From CBDDHT01 sp965227905 (lineage in GTDB: Bacteria; Pseudomonadota; Alphaproteobacteria; Rhizobiales; Methyloligellaceae): DNA of 64,000 nucleotides. Positions 1 through 8,679 of this stretch are shown here, piece after piece. The stretch lies in the NCBI GenBank assembly GCA_965227905.1, contig OZ245780.1:4526001-4590000 (forward strand), written 5' to 3'. Position numbers and translations under genes: made by a program. The notes under the pieces are model-generated. The model ran no database searches, was not told the DNA's origin, and saw nothing but the letters and a program-made list of their open reading frames with translations. Positions within the stretch are counted from its first letter, which is position 1. Every line of letters begins with the position of its first letter.

Positions 1-184
1 GATGGAGGTCGACGAGACCGAACTAAGACGCAGACAGGCGGAATGGAAACCACTGCAGCCGAGGTTCGAGCGAGGCTACGGTCTCATGTTCTCCCAGCAC
101 ATCGAGCAGGCGCCAGACGGCTGCGATTTTGATTTCCTGAAGACAGACTATGGTGCACCGGTTCCGGAACCGGACATTTTCTAG
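1..184 (+). CDS. IlvD/Edd-family dehydratase, C-terminal end (cut by window start)
   Basis: The reading frame is open from the first bases to the TAG at 182-184, giving about 60 residues. The stretch RYERGY-like (RFERGYGLMF), then QAPDGCDFDFL and a final PEPDIF resemble the C-terminus of IlvD/Edd dehydratases of the arabonate/xylonate branch, which dehydrate sugar acids to 2-keto-3-deoxy acids with an Fe-S cluster. The catalytic part lies outside the window, so the substrate cannot be told. The aldolase and dehydrogenase downstream on the same strand support a sugar-acid catabolic role. The match is from family memory of a short tail, hence moderate confidence. Confidence 0.7.
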   Translation, partial: MEVDETELRRRQAEWKPLQPRFERGYGLMFSQHIEQAPDGCDFDFLKTDYGAPVPEPDIF

Positions 185-362
185 CAGCCATCTGTCTTTT
201 GGTGAAAACGGACAATGGCCGTTGGCAGGTCGAAGCGCGCGACGCGATGCGATTGAGTGCATGTTCTCACGCAGTGTCACACGATACGACAGGCTCGAAT
301 CAAACCACCTGCGTGCGGACTGTGACACCGCGACAGTCGCGAACTGGTTGTAAGTACAAAAT

Positions 363-374
363 CTAATATATTAG
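363..374. promoter_or_regulatory. Perfect 12-bp AT-rich palindrome, possible GntR operator
   Basis: CTAATATATTAG is a perfect 12-bp palindrome 37 bases before the ATG of the GntR/FCD regulator at 412. FCD-type GntR proteins usually bind short AT-rich palindromes near their own promoter, so autoregulation and control of the downstream aldolase/dehydrogenase genes is plausible. Assignment is by position and symmetry only. Confidence 0.4.
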
Positions 375-411
375 TATATTGCTGCAAAGGTCGAGTGGTT
401 CGGAAGACGCA

Positions 412-1206
412 ATGAGCCAACCAAGCATCGCAACAACGCCAGAGGCTATCAGTAAGATGATAGCGACAGTAGCGCTTGACAGGAAGCGGCCACTCGCTGC
501 CCAAGTTTATGAAGTCCTGCGCAAACGGATCATCACGCTTGAGTTCAAACCCGGCGCAACCATCTCAAAAGCCGTCTTAGCCGAATCCATGGGTATCAGT
601 CAGACGCCGGTGCGTGAGGCGATCCTTCGTCTTGAGGAGGAAGGTCTGGTCGACGTTTTCCCACAGTCGCGAACCATGGTCACACTGCTTGACCTGCGCC
701 AGGCGCGTGAGCTCCAAATCATGAGAAGCGCGATCGAGTCGCAGCTTGCAAAGGCCATCGCGTCCAAGGCGGATGAGCAACTCATCGACACCCTTGCCGA
801 TACAATCAGCACCCAGGCAGCAGCATTGAAGAGCGAAGACTTCGAGGCCTTCGCCAAAGCGGATGCTGCCTTCCACGAGGCTCAGTATCATTTTTGCGAT
901 GTCGCCGGGCTGTGGGACGTCGTAACGCGGCGACGCGGTCACATGGATCGATTTCGCCGGCTCCACCTCCCCGTTCACGACAAGGAACGGCAGGTGCTGT
1001 CCGAGCACCGTAAGATCTTCAAAGCGATCCGATCCAAGAAACCGGATGCTGCCGAGGAAGCGACAAGATACCACCTGTCGCGAACATTCGCGGTCACCGA
1101 TCAGATCGTCAACGCGTTTCCAGAATACTTCCTGCCGGAGACCGGTGCCTGGATCGAAACACTTCGCTCCAGTCCAAGGATCCTCGAAGGCGGGACAATA
1201 ATGTGA
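412..1206 (+). CDS. GntR-family transcriptional regulator, FCD type
   Basis: 264 residues. An N-terminal winged helix-turn-helix (about residues 25-90) carries the GntR recognition pattern LAESMGISQTPVREAI; the C-terminal all-helical FCD domain (about 95-235) has the spaced D/H residues (FAKADAAFHEAQ, then a late RYHLSR helix) that bind metal or organic acid ligands in the family. A TTG 33 bases upstream is possible, but ATG 412 starts just ahead of the conserved region. It lies 13 bp before the aldolase gene and is probably the ligand-responsive regulator of this sugar-acid locus. The ligand cannot be read from the sequence. Confidence 0.88.
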   Translation: MSQPSIATTPEAISKMIATVALDRKRPLAAQVYEVLRKRIITLEFKPGATISKAVLAESMGISQTPVREAILRLEEEGLVDVFPQSRTMVTLLDLRQARELQIMRSAIESQLAKAIASKADEQLIDTLADTISTQAAALKSEDFEAFAKADAAFHEAQYHFCDVAGLWDVVTRRRGHMDRFRRLHLPVHDKERQVLSEHRKIFKAIRSKKPDAAEEATRYHLSRTFAVTDQIVNAFPEYFLPETGAWIETLRSSPRILEGGTIM

Positions 1207-1219
1207 GGGAGAAAACACA

Positions 1220-1984
1220 ATGTCGGATACAGCCACCACACCATCTTTCAGAACGCGCGTCCGCAATGGCGAGACGCTGATTGGTATTTGGTCTTCGCTC
1301 TGCAGCAGCATGGTGGCCGAGATCCTTGGGGTCACCGGCTATGACTGGATCTTGCTGGATGCCGAGCACTCGCCCAACGATCCCATCGACCTCTATGGTC
1401 AATTGCAGGCACTGAACGGCTCGCCATCGGAGCCAATTGTCCGTCCTCCCTGGAACGATCAGGTTCTGATCAAGCGTTCCATGGATATCGGCTTCAAGAG
1501 CCTCATCGTGCCATTCGTACAGACGAAGGAAGAGGCCGAGGCAGCTGTCAGCGCAACACGATATCCACCGCAAGGGCTGCGCGGCATCGCGGCTTCCACG
1601 CGCGCCAGCCGCTACGGCACGGACACCGATTATTGGCATCGTATCAACGAAGAGGTGTCGCTGATCGTCCAGGTCGAGTCGCAGACGACCCTCGACAATC
1701 TAGATGCGATCTGTTCGGTCCCTGAGGTTGACTGCCTGTTCGTCGGCCCGAACGATCTCGCTGCCAGCCTCGGCTATCTGCGTCAGGTGGACGAACCTGC
1801 TGTCCAGGATGCCATCAAAAAAGTCGCCGCCACCTGCAAGGCAAATGGCAAGACTCCCGGCATCCTGGCTTCCTCCCCTGACGAAGCCAAGCGCTTCCTC
1901 GACTACGGATATACCTTTGTGGGCGTCGGCGCCGATATCGGTCTCTTGCGAAATGGCGCGACCACGTTGCGCCAGCAGTTCTGA
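1220..1984 (+). CDS. HpcH/HpaI-family class II aldolase
   Basis: 254 residues, the usual length of HpaI/GarL/RhmA enzymes, which cleave 2-keto-3-deoxy acids to pyruvate and an aldehyde using a divalent metal. Seen: DAEHSPND (catalytic His region), the metal-ligand glutamate in VQVESQTT, and the ligand aspartate in VGPNDLAASLG. A GAGGGAGAA ribosome site precedes ATG 1220. It sits between the GntR regulator and a hydroxyacid dehydrogenase, downstream of an IlvD/Edd dehydratase; dehydratase plus aldolase is the core of a Dahms-type sugar-acid route. The sequence does not decide among glucarate, rhamnonate, pentonate or aromatic-derived substrates. Confidence 0.88.
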   Translation: MSDTATTPSFRTRVRNGETLIGIWSSLCSSMVAEILGVTGYDWILLDAEHSPNDPIDLYGQLQALNGSPSEPIVRPPWNDQVLIKRSMDIGFKSLIVPFVQTKEEAEAAVSATRYPPQGLRGIAASTRASRYGTDTDYWHRINEEVSLIVQVESQTTLDNLDAICSVPEVDCLFVGPNDLAASLGYLRQVDEPAVQDAIKKVAATCKANGKTPGILASSPDEAKRFLDYGYTFVGVGADIGLLRNGATTLRQQF

Positions 1985-2003
1985 TGGCAGGACAGAACAC
2001 ACA

Positions 2004-2975
2004 ATGAAAAAAGTGCTCGTTATTGAATCCATGCATGAAGCCGGCATGGACCTGCTCCGCAATCGCCCGGATGTCGAGATGGAGCTCGTCGAGAATAAGC
2101 CGCCCGAGGCCGTGCGAGAACGGATCGCCGATGTGAACGGCATTGCCGTAAGGACCATGGTGCTCACGGAAGACCTGCTAAAAGACGCCCCTCACCTGGA
2201 GGTCGTCTCCCGGCATGGCGTTGGTTGCGACTCCATCCCTGTCGACTATCTGACAAGCCGAGGCATCCCAGTCGCCATCGCGGCAGGTGCAAACTCTCGT
2301 GCGGTCGCCGAGCATGCCATGATGATGATGCTCAACCTGTCGAAGAGAGCGGCATTCTTTGACACGGCCACGCGCAAGATAGACTGGAGCGTCCGCTCCA
2401 AACCGACAACATGGGAGCTCGAGGGCAAAACGATACTGATAATCGGTTTTGGGCGTATCGGGCGGCTGCTGGCCCCTCTCTGCCGCGCCTTCGGGATGCG
2501 CGTCCTGCTCTGCGACATTGCGCTCGACGAAGCTCTGGCCGATAGCATGGGCTGCGAACGTGCCGACGACTATCGCGCTGCACTTGGTGAAGCCGATGTC
2601 GTCTCACTCCATGTGCCGCTCGACACCTCGACGCGCGGCATGATCGGCGCCGATGAACTCAACCTGATGAAATCGAACAGCCTGCTTCTCAACTGCGCCC
2701 GCGGTGGCATTGTGGATGAGATTGCGCTGGCTGCTGCTCTCAGGGATGGCAAGATCGCAGGCGCTGGCCTCGACGTGTTCGAACAAGAACCCGTCGGCCC
2801 GGGAAATCCGCTGCTCGATCTGCCCAACGTCATATTGAGCCCGCATAGCGCGGCAATGACCCACGAAGGCGCGCGTCTGATGGCGGAAATGACGGCTCGG
2901 AACATTCTGGATTGCTTTGACGGGAAACTGACAGCGGATCGAATGTTCAATCCGGAGATCCTGAACAAGACCTGA
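2004..2975 (+). CDS. D-isomer-specific 2-hydroxyacid dehydrogenase (SerA/phosphoglycerate dehydrogenase-like)
   Basis: 323 residues. NAD-binding loop GFGRIG near residue 150, and the family catalytic triad is visible: Arg in NCARGGIVDE, Glu in DVFEQEPVG and His in LSPHSAAMT. It lacks the C-terminal ACT/ASB regulatory domains of long SerA enzymes, so a catabolic hydroxyacid role is more likely than serine synthesis. The frame is open far upstream inside the aldolase gene, but ATG 2004, 19 bp after the aldolase stop, begins the conserved fold (MKKVLVIE). Probably co-transcribed with the aldolase and reducing or oxidising one of its products (inference). Confidence 0.87.
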   Translation: MKKVLVIESMHEAGMDLLRNRPDVEMELVENKPPEAVRERIADVNGIAVRTMVLTEDLLKDAPHLEVVSRHGVGCDSIPVDYLTSRGIPVAIAAGANSRAVAEHAMMMMLNLSKRAAFFDTATRKIDWSVRSKPTTWELEGKTILIIGFGRIGRLLAPLCRAFGMRVLLCDIALDEALADSMGCERADDYRAALGEADVVSLHVPLDTSTRGMIGADELNLMKSNSLLLNCARGGIVDEIALAAALRDGKIAGAGLDVFEQEPVGPGNPLLDLPNVILSPHSAAMTHEGARLMAEMTARNILDCFDGKLTADRMFNPEILNKT

Positions 2976-3094
2976 TCGTGATGCTAAGCCCTGATCCGGC
3001 ATGCCGAAAAAAATGGCATCGGAATGTAAGCTCTGGAAATTGTGATTACATCGCCTAAGATACCCAGCACTTAAACAAGGCTCAGGAGTGTGAT

Positions 3095-4465
3095 GTGAGA
3101 ATAGCTTGCAGAACGTTGCAGCACGTCCAGGCACCAACCCTGTTCAAACGAACGCCCCCACTTCCCTGTTTCCTGGCAATGTCTGCGGCCTTTGCCTTTT
3201 CCATCACCGCTTTCGCAAGTACCGCCGCCCTGGCAAGCAAAGACAAATGGTTTGAAAATCCAACGAGCCGCGTCAAAGAACGCGCCGAGCGGCGACGCGA
3301 GAAGGAAGCGCGTGGCGAGATCAGTCGCATCGAATTCGACGATCCATCAGATGCCGGGCGCCCAATGTTCGGTGCCGATGCAGAGCGCGCGCTGGAGCGC
3401 GCCATCGTTACATACACGTCCATTGTCGCGAATGGCGGCTGGAGGCCCATCCCCAAAGGACCAATGATGGCGCCCGGCACATCGGGCGATCGGGTCGTAC
3501 TGCTTAACCGGCGCCTGATCGCAAGCGGCGATCAGAGACGCAGTGCCGCACGTAGCCACAAATACAACGACGAAGAAGTTTCCGCGGTCAAACGTTTTCA
3601 ACGCCGCCACGGTCTCAAAGTAACCGGCCGGGTCAATCGACTAACCCTTCAGGCTCTCAATATTTCTGCGAAACATCGACTGGCACAGCTCAAAGTGAAC
3701 CTCGGGCGTGTGCGGAAAATCGCTGCTCAGGTCCGCGGCAAACGCTACGTGATGATCAACATTCCGGCCTATGAGCTGCAGGCCGTCTCGAATGGCCGTG
3801 TCGCGCTCTACAGCCGGGTGATTACGGGCAAGCCGAACACACCAACGCCGACCATGAAGGTGAATGTTCGGGCCGTGAATTTCTTCCCCTTTTGGAATGT
3901 CCCAAGGAGCATTGCCCGTCGCGCGATCGTCCCCAAAGCCGCAAAGGATCCCGGATACCTCACCCGAGAGCGCATTCGTGTCTATGGCAGCAAGGGCGAG
4001 CTCAATCCCGCTTCGGTCAACTGGTCCAGAGCTTCAGCCGGCAACTATCGCTTTCGTCAAGACCCTGGTCCCAGGAACGCACTCGGGCTGATCCGCTTCG
4101 ACATGCCAAATAAGCATATCGTTTATATGCATGACACGCCCTTGCAGTCGCTCTTTCGCTACGGCGTGCGCTCCTATAGCGCGGGTTGCGTGCGCGTGAA
4201 CAAGGTGGCGGAGCTGGCCGCCTGGATGCTGAACGACAATGGCAATTGGAGTCAGAACAGTGTCCGCCGCGCCCTCGGCGCACAGAAGGCCAAGACAGTG
4301 AAGCTCAAAAGGCAAGTACCGGTACACCTGGTCTATGTCACTGCCTGGGGCTCGGAAGACGGTGGCGCAAACTTCCGCCTCGATATCTATAACAAGGATG
4401 GCGCTCCCCGCATCGTCGCAGATCTCGAAGGCAATGCCGCTCAGATTTCAGCGTTGTCTCCATAA
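3095..4465 (+). CDS. Secreted L,D-transpeptidase (YkuD domain, YcbB/LdtD-like) with peptidoglycan-binding domain
   Basis: 456 residues from GTG 3095 (AGGAG at 3083-3087). A basic, then hydrophobic N-terminus (about residues 25-47) looks like a signal sequence. A PG_binding_1 helix (VKRFQRRHGL, about 165-200) precedes the YkuD catalytic domain (about 210-390) with His346 in YMHDTP and the nucleophile Cys365 in SAGCVRV. These enzymes make 3-3 cross-links in peptidoglycan or anchor proteins to it. Length and domain order fit the LdtD/YcbB branch. The histidine often seen in the SHGC motif is alanine here, as tolerated in that branch. It is a lone gene, convergent with upp. Confidence 0.88.
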   Translation: MRIACRTLQHVQAPTLFKRTPPLPCFLAMSAAFAFSITAFASTAALASKDKWFENPTSRVKERAERRREKEARGEISRIEFDDPSDAGRPMFGADAERALERAIVTYTSIVANGGWRPIPKGPMMAPGTSGDRVVLLNRRLIASGDQRRSAARSHKYNDEEVSAVKRFQRRHGLKVTGRVNRLTLQALNISAKHRLAQLKVNLGRVRKIAAQVRGKRYVMINIPAYELQAVSNGRVALYSRVITGKPNTPTPTMKVNVRAVNFFPFWNVPRSIARRAIVPKAAKDPGYLTRERIRVYGSKGELNPASVNWSRASAGNYRFRQDPGPRNALGLIRFDMPNKHIVYMHDTPLQSLFRYGVRSYSAGCVRVNKVAELAAWMLNDNGNWSQNSVRRALGAQKAKTVKLKRQVPVHLVYVTAWGSEDGGANFRLDIYNKDGAPRIVADLEGNAAQISALSP

Positions 4466-4531
4466 GAGTCGGAAAAGACGATGGCCCGGATCAAGTCCGG
4501 CGCATAGGCATGTTGAAAGTCTGCGGAACGC

Positions 4532-5164
4532 TTATTTCGTCCCGTACATGCGATCACCGGCATCGCCGAGACCCGGCACGATATATCCGTGATCATTGAG
4601 ATGGCTGTCGACAGCCGCTGCAAAAATAGGCACGTCGGGATGGGCTTCGCAGAGTGATGCGACGCCTTCGGGCGCCGCCAACAGGCATACGAATTTGATG
4701 TCCTTTGCTCCCGCTTCCTTCAATCTTGAAAGCGCGGCCGACGCCGAGTTGGCGGTTGCCAGCATGGGATCGACGGCGATCACTCGCCGCTCGCCCATAT
4801 TCTCCGGTAGCTTGAGGTAGTATTCGACCGCAGTCAGTGTCGCGGGATCGCGGTACAGACCGATATGGCCGACCCGGGCCGACGGAACCAGATCCAGCAT
4901 CCCGTCGAGCAGACCATTGCCGGCACGCAGGATAGAGACGAGGACCAGCTTCTTACCGGCAAGGACAGGCGCCTCCATCTCAGACATCGGTGTCGCGATG
5001 GTTTTGGTCGTCGTTGGCAGATCGCGAAGAACCTCATAGGCCAACAGAAAACTGATCTCGCGCAAAAGCTGACGAAACACGGCAGACGGCGTGTCCTTCG
5101 CACGCATTAGCGAGAGTTTATGCAGAATGAGAGGATGGTCGACGATGTTCAAATTACCGGACAT
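4532..5164 (-). CDS. upp: Uracil phosphoribosyltransferase
   Basis: 210 residues, the normal UPRT length. It converts uracil and PRPP to UMP. The PRPP loop reads VIAVDPMLATANSA, where most UPRTs have ATGGS, so two loop positions differ; the uracil-binding C-terminus GLGDAGDRMYGT is intact. It is the last gene of a four-gene minus-strand operon, starting 18 bases after the URC4 stop. In the URC uracil catabolic route the substrate is first made into UMP by this enzyme, so here it probably serves catabolism as well as salvage. Confidence 0.93.
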   Translation of the reverse strand: MSGNLNIVDHPLILHKLSLMRAKDTPSAVFRQLLREISFLLAYEVLRDLPTTTKTIATPMSEMEAPVLAGKKLVLVSILRAGNGLLDGMLDLVPSARVGHIGLYRDPATLTAVEYYLKLPENMGERRVIAVDPMLATANSASAALSRLKEAGAKDIKFVCLLAAPEGVASLCEAHPDVPIFAAAVDSHLNDHGYIVPGLGDAGDRMYGTK

Positions 5165-5182
5165 TTAATGCCTCACTCTTGT

Positions 5183-6412
5183 TCAGAAGACGGAACCGTC
5201 TCCGGCGACACCGATTGGGGGCACTCCCCCATCTCTTTTCTCGGATGCAATGCTGCGTCCCGCCGCCCAGGTCCCGCCTTCCAGGACACTTGTCAGAGGC
5301 ATGTCCTCTTGCGTTCGCCCAAGCCTGGACCGCACGCGCTCTGCAACCCGGTCGAGGAGACAGACGGTAAGTGCGCGCCATTCGACGATGATTTCGTTAC
5401 CTGGCGCAAATCGCTTTCCCAGCACGCCGGAGTCTCTGGGTGACAGCACTCCGGTATCGATAAAAAGGCCGCCATTGCGATACTCTGCAAGCCCGGTCAG
5501 ACCATCGAGGTCGCGAACGTGCAAGCCGGCCGCTTCGAGTGGCTCGATGAGCGAGTAGGTCAGCCATTGGGAGAGCTTGTGAAAAGGCACCAGCCCCCGA
5601 GTTTCATTGCCGGTTTGAACGGCCGGATGACGCCATGTGTCTCCGAGGTTATGGCCGTTCAGCAAGATTCGTCCCGGCCATATTGTGCCAAAGACATCCA
5701 GGATGACGGTAAGAAGATCGGCGGCGGAAATCCCGTCCGGAAATGTGCGCACGATATAGTCGAACAGATGGCCAATACGCGGCGAACCTGTGCCGAAGAC
5801 ATCTGTCCTCGTCGCAAGTACGGCACCAAGACCGTTCAACAGTTGGACACGACCTGCGAGGCCTTCCAACGCGTTGGCACCGTCGACCTGGAACGCTTCA
5901 GCCAACGAGCGTTCAGTTACAGACGTCAGACCTTTCGCATCGGCCTGGTGATGTTGAAGGGGATCGCTCGAAAACAAGCCTGCCGCAAAGCCTTCGAGAC
6001 TGGCAATCGCCAGCCCTTCCGACCGCGATAACGTCTTGCCGGATACCGAATCTCGATAGGTCCATATGGGACCGGCACCGGCATCCAGAAGCACGCTCGT
6101 GACCGCGAGATCGATCGCTGTCCGCGCGCGCTCTTCGCGGTCATAATCAAGCGTGGCGTCAAGAAGGGCCCAACGATCGACACCCTCGACAATGAAGTGG
6201 CGCCATCGTGAATGAAATGGAACCTGCAAATCCGGGTAAGCCTGGCGCATGGTCTCGATCACACGATCGGCCGCAACATCCAGCCTGCCCTCATCGAGAG
6301 CAAAGTGGTCAAGTGCACCGACCTGCGCCTCAGCAAAAACCTGTCGGCACCGTTCACGCACCGCCTGAGCACTCATTAGAGGCGGTGCGTCTCTATCAAC
6401 CGGTCCCGCCAT
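5183..6412 (-). CDS. URC4/Urg3 family protein (DUF1688), uracil catabolism
   Basis: 409 residues. The sequence matches my recollection of the DUF1688/URC4 family: SRWRHFIVEG near the N-terminus, RTAIDLAVTSVLLDAGAG, a SEGLAIASL segment and NGHNLGDTWRHP. URC4 is required for uracil breakdown in Lachancea yeasts; its exact chemistry is still poorly defined, with a role in handling the ribosylurea-type intermediate proposed. ATG 6412 begins one base after the URC1 stop, which fixes the start and indicates translational coupling. Upstream in-frame codons overlap URC1 and are ignored. The pairing with URC1 makes the call firm. Confidence 0.88.
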   Translation of the reverse strand: MAGPVDRDAPPLMSAQAVRERCRQVFAEAQVGALDHFALDEGRLDVAADRVIETMRQAYPDLQVPFHSRWRHFIVEGVDRWALLDATLDYDREERARTAIDLAVTSVLLDAGAGPIWTYRDSVSGKTLSRSEGLAIASLEGFAAGLFSSDPLQHHQADAKGLTSVTERSLAEAFQVDGANALEGLAGRVQLLNGLGAVLATRTDVFGTGSPRIGHLFDYIVRTFPDGISAADLLTVILDVFGTIWPGRILLNGHNLGDTWRHPAVQTGNETRGLVPFHKLSQWLTYSLIEPLEAAGLHVRDLDGLTGLAEYRNGGLFIDTGVLSPRDSGVLGKRFAPGNEIIVEWRALTVCLLDRVAERVRSRLGRTQEDMPLTSVLEGGTWAAGRSIASEKRDGGVPPIGVAGDGSVF

Positions 6413-6413
6413 C

Positions 6414-7664
6414 TCAATAGTCTTCAAGATCGCGGCCCTTGGTCTGGCTGAGATCCCCTGGGACCGCAACACTCTCATCGGTGAAGTATCCAGCGGCTTT
6501 TTTTGCGTCCATCTCCACCTGCGCGTCCGGCGGGATCAAATGATCCGGGATCGGCACGCGCTCGCCAATCTCGATACCTTGGGAAACCAGGGCTCCGTGC
6601 TTCATGTCGCTCATTGACATAAAGCGGTCGATCCGGGTGATGCCCAGCCAATGGAAGACGTCGGGCATGAGGTCTTGAAATCTCATATCCTGCACGCCGG
6701 CAACGCATTCTGTTCTCTCGAAATAGCCTTCCGCCGTATCCCCTTCCGGATGACGCTTCCGTGCATTGTAGACTAGGAACTTGGTGACCTCCCCAAGCGC
6801 CCTGCCTTCCTTCCGATTATAGACGATCAGGCCGGCACCGCCGTCTTGAGCCATTCGAACGCATTCCTCGATCCCATGGGTCAGATAGGGGCGACAAGTG
6901 CAGATGTCGGAACCGAAAACATCGGATCCGTTGCACTCATCGTGTACCCGGCAGGCGAGCTTGTTTTCGGGCTCCCAGAGTGCCGGCACTTCGCCGAAGA
7001 TATACAGCGTGATGTTTCCGATCGGCGGCAGGAAGACTTTCAAATCCGACCGCGTTACCAGATCTGGAAACATGCCGCCCGTATACTCGAAAAGCGCGCG
7101 CCGCAAGGCCGACTCCTCAACCTCAAGCCGTGCTGCAATCCCGGGCAGGTACCAAACCGGCTCGACGGACGCCTTCGTCACGTTGGCCTCAGAGCTATCC
7201 ATAAGGATACGGCCGTCAGGCACAAGGCGACCCTCTGTCAGTGCCTCGCGGAACTCGGGAAGATTGATGCGCGCTTTGGTGATGGCGATGGTTGGTTGGA
7301 TGGTCAGGCCCTGCTCAGCATGATCGGCAAAAGCTTCGCCAACCATGTGACCATAAGGGTCGATCGAGACGATCTTTTCGGCATTGGCCCATTGTGGAAA
7401 CGGTCCGATCGTATCTGTGGGCGCTGTGTCCGTATAATCGGGACGATAAACCGGGTCGAGCGCACCAGAAGCGATCGCTAGTGCCCGATAGACACCATAG
7501 GCGCCCGAATGAACGCCGATGACGTTTCGCTGGCCTGGATCGTTGAAGCTTCCAACGACCGGTCCACGTTCGGCCGCCGTTGCTGCGCCCCACTTGATCG
7601 CAGGCGGTTGCTTGCCGCCCTGGGGCGGATGGGAATTCAGAGTGATATGTTTGGGCGTGTCCAT
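6414..7664 (-). CDS. URC1-type GTP cyclohydrolase II homologue, uracil catabolism
   Basis: 416 residues, about twice the size of RibA. The C-terminal half has the cyclohydrolase II zinc site (HDECNGSDVFGSDICTC: three Cys) and EGRALGEVTKFLVYNARK, the counterpart of the RibA catalytic helix with its Tyr. The N-terminal half (VIGVHSGAYGVYRALAIA, DPYGHMV) is the extension typical of URC1 proteins. Family knowledge: URC1 acts early in the route that opens the uracil ring after conversion to UMP. ATG 7664 precedes the conserved MDTPKHI start; longer in-frame starts add an unrelated sequence. It lies between the cytosine deaminase and URC4 genes. Confidence 0.86.
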   Translation of the reverse strand: MDTPKHITLNSHPPQGGKQPPAIKWGAATAAERGPVVGSFNDPGQRNVIGVHSGAYGVYRALAIASGALDPVYRPDYTDTAPTDTIGPFPQWANAEKIVSIDPYGHMVGEAFADHAEQGLTIQPTIAITKARINLPEFREALTEGRLVPDGRILMDSSEANVTKASVEPVWYLPGIAARLEVEESALRRALFEYTGGMFPDLVTRSDLKVFLPPIGNITLYIFGEVPALWEPENKLACRVHDECNGSDVFGSDICTCRPYLTHGIEECVRMAQDGGAGLIVYNRKEGRALGEVTKFLVYNARKRHPEGDTAEGYFERTECVAGVQDMRFQDLMPDVFHWLGITRIDRFMSMSDMKHGALVSQGIEIGERVPIPDHLIPPDAQVEMDAKKAAGYFTDESVAVPGDLSQTKGRDLEDY

Positions 7665-7772
7665 TGTTTGACCCTGTCCATCTGGCCTTTGCACTGCAAG
7701 AAAGCCAAACAAGCATGGTAACCCAAACAAACCGGCTGTGTGTGACAAATATTCCCGAACTTGCGTGAAGGA

Positions 7773-8225
7773 TCAGCCGTCGTCGGCAATATCTTCAGCC
7801 CAGAGCTCAGGTTTCTCTTCGATAAACCGGCTCATGAGGTCGATACAGTCCTGATCGTCTGCGTCGATGACTTCGACCCCGTAAGCCTCCAGGAATTCCG
7901 GATTTCCCGAGAAGTTCACTGTTTCCCCGATGATAACCCGGGGAATACCGAATTGTATGATGGTACCGGAGCACATCATGCAGGGGCTAAGAGTCGTGTA
8001 GAGCGTCATCGAACGGTAGGATGTCTGTCGCCCGGCGCGGCGCAAACAATCCATCTCGCCGTGGGCAATCGGATCGCCATCCTGGACCCGTCGATTACGC
8101 CCAGAGGCAAGCAGTTTGTCCCCTTCGGCCAGAACACCGCCTATCGGGCATCCGCCCTCTTCATAACCCTTCTTCGCTTCCTCATAGGCAACGCTTAGAA
8201 ATTTGCGATCCACCCGATTCAGCAC
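7773..8225 (-). CDS. Cytosine deaminase of the yeast Fcy1 type (CDA superfamily)
   Basis: 150 residues from GTG 8225, which has an excellent AAGGAGGAG ribosome site 7 bases upstream; longer in-frame starts are rejected. Zinc and proton-relay motifs are HGEMD (HxE) and PCMMC (PCxxC). The regions YEEAKKGYEEGGCPIGG, LYTTLSPC, GIPRVIIGE and the acidic C-terminus ELWAEDI closely follow yeast Fcy1 (158 residues) rather than the amidohydrolase CodA. Predicted reaction: cytosine to uracil plus ammonia. It is the first gene of the operon with URC1, URC4 and upp, so it would feed uracil to them. Guanine or other base deamination is a less likely alternative. Confidence 0.85.
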   Translation of the reverse strand: MLNRVDRKFLSVAYEEAKKGYEEGGCPIGGVLAEGDKLLASGRNRRVQDGDPIAHGEMDCLRRAGRQTSYRSMTLYTTLSPCMMCSGTIIQFGIPRVIIGETVNFSGNPEFLEAYGVEVIDADDQDCIDLMSRFIEEKPELWAEDIADDG

Positions 8226-8679
8226 GGCAGAACTCCTCCTTATCGCCTGCAATTCTATGCAGTTGCGTTCTCCCAGATCAAATTGGAACCACATGCATCC
8301 CACCTTGTCGAGAGGCACACATGACACCGTGTGGATTGTATCAAACGAAACCCGCAGGTCAGAAATTCTCTCCACCATCGCATTCGCAGACAACGAAAGT
8401 GTTTGAACCGCCGGCCACCGCGAATTGGATACGCCAATCATGCCGAATATGGCCAATACAAACCCCGGCACGTTTCGCCATTGTTTCAATCATTTTTCGA
8501 TTGCGTTTCAACGGAATTCGATGGGATCGCAAAACGTCGAATGCTGCAAAATAAAAGAACACTACCCGACTGATATTAAATGGCTTTCACAACTTATCCG
8601 TCGGTGTGTGACGACGCGCACATGCATGGATCAGACCTTGACCCATATCGTTTGTATCGACGCAGAACGGAGCAGGAAT
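8226..8679. other. 454-bp divergent intergenic region without a convincing gene
   Basis: Lies between the divergent cytosine deaminase operon (minus) and the first caspase gene (plus), so it should hold both promoters. Short open frames on both strands show no family resemblance, no good ribosome sites and skewed composition. I could not place a confident promoter. Confidence 0.5.

Noticed and set aside
1704..2003. N-terminal extension of the hydroxyacid dehydrogenase
   Set aside because: The frame is open for 100 codons upstream but lies inside the aldolase gene in another register and has no family resemblance; ATG 2004 begins the fold.
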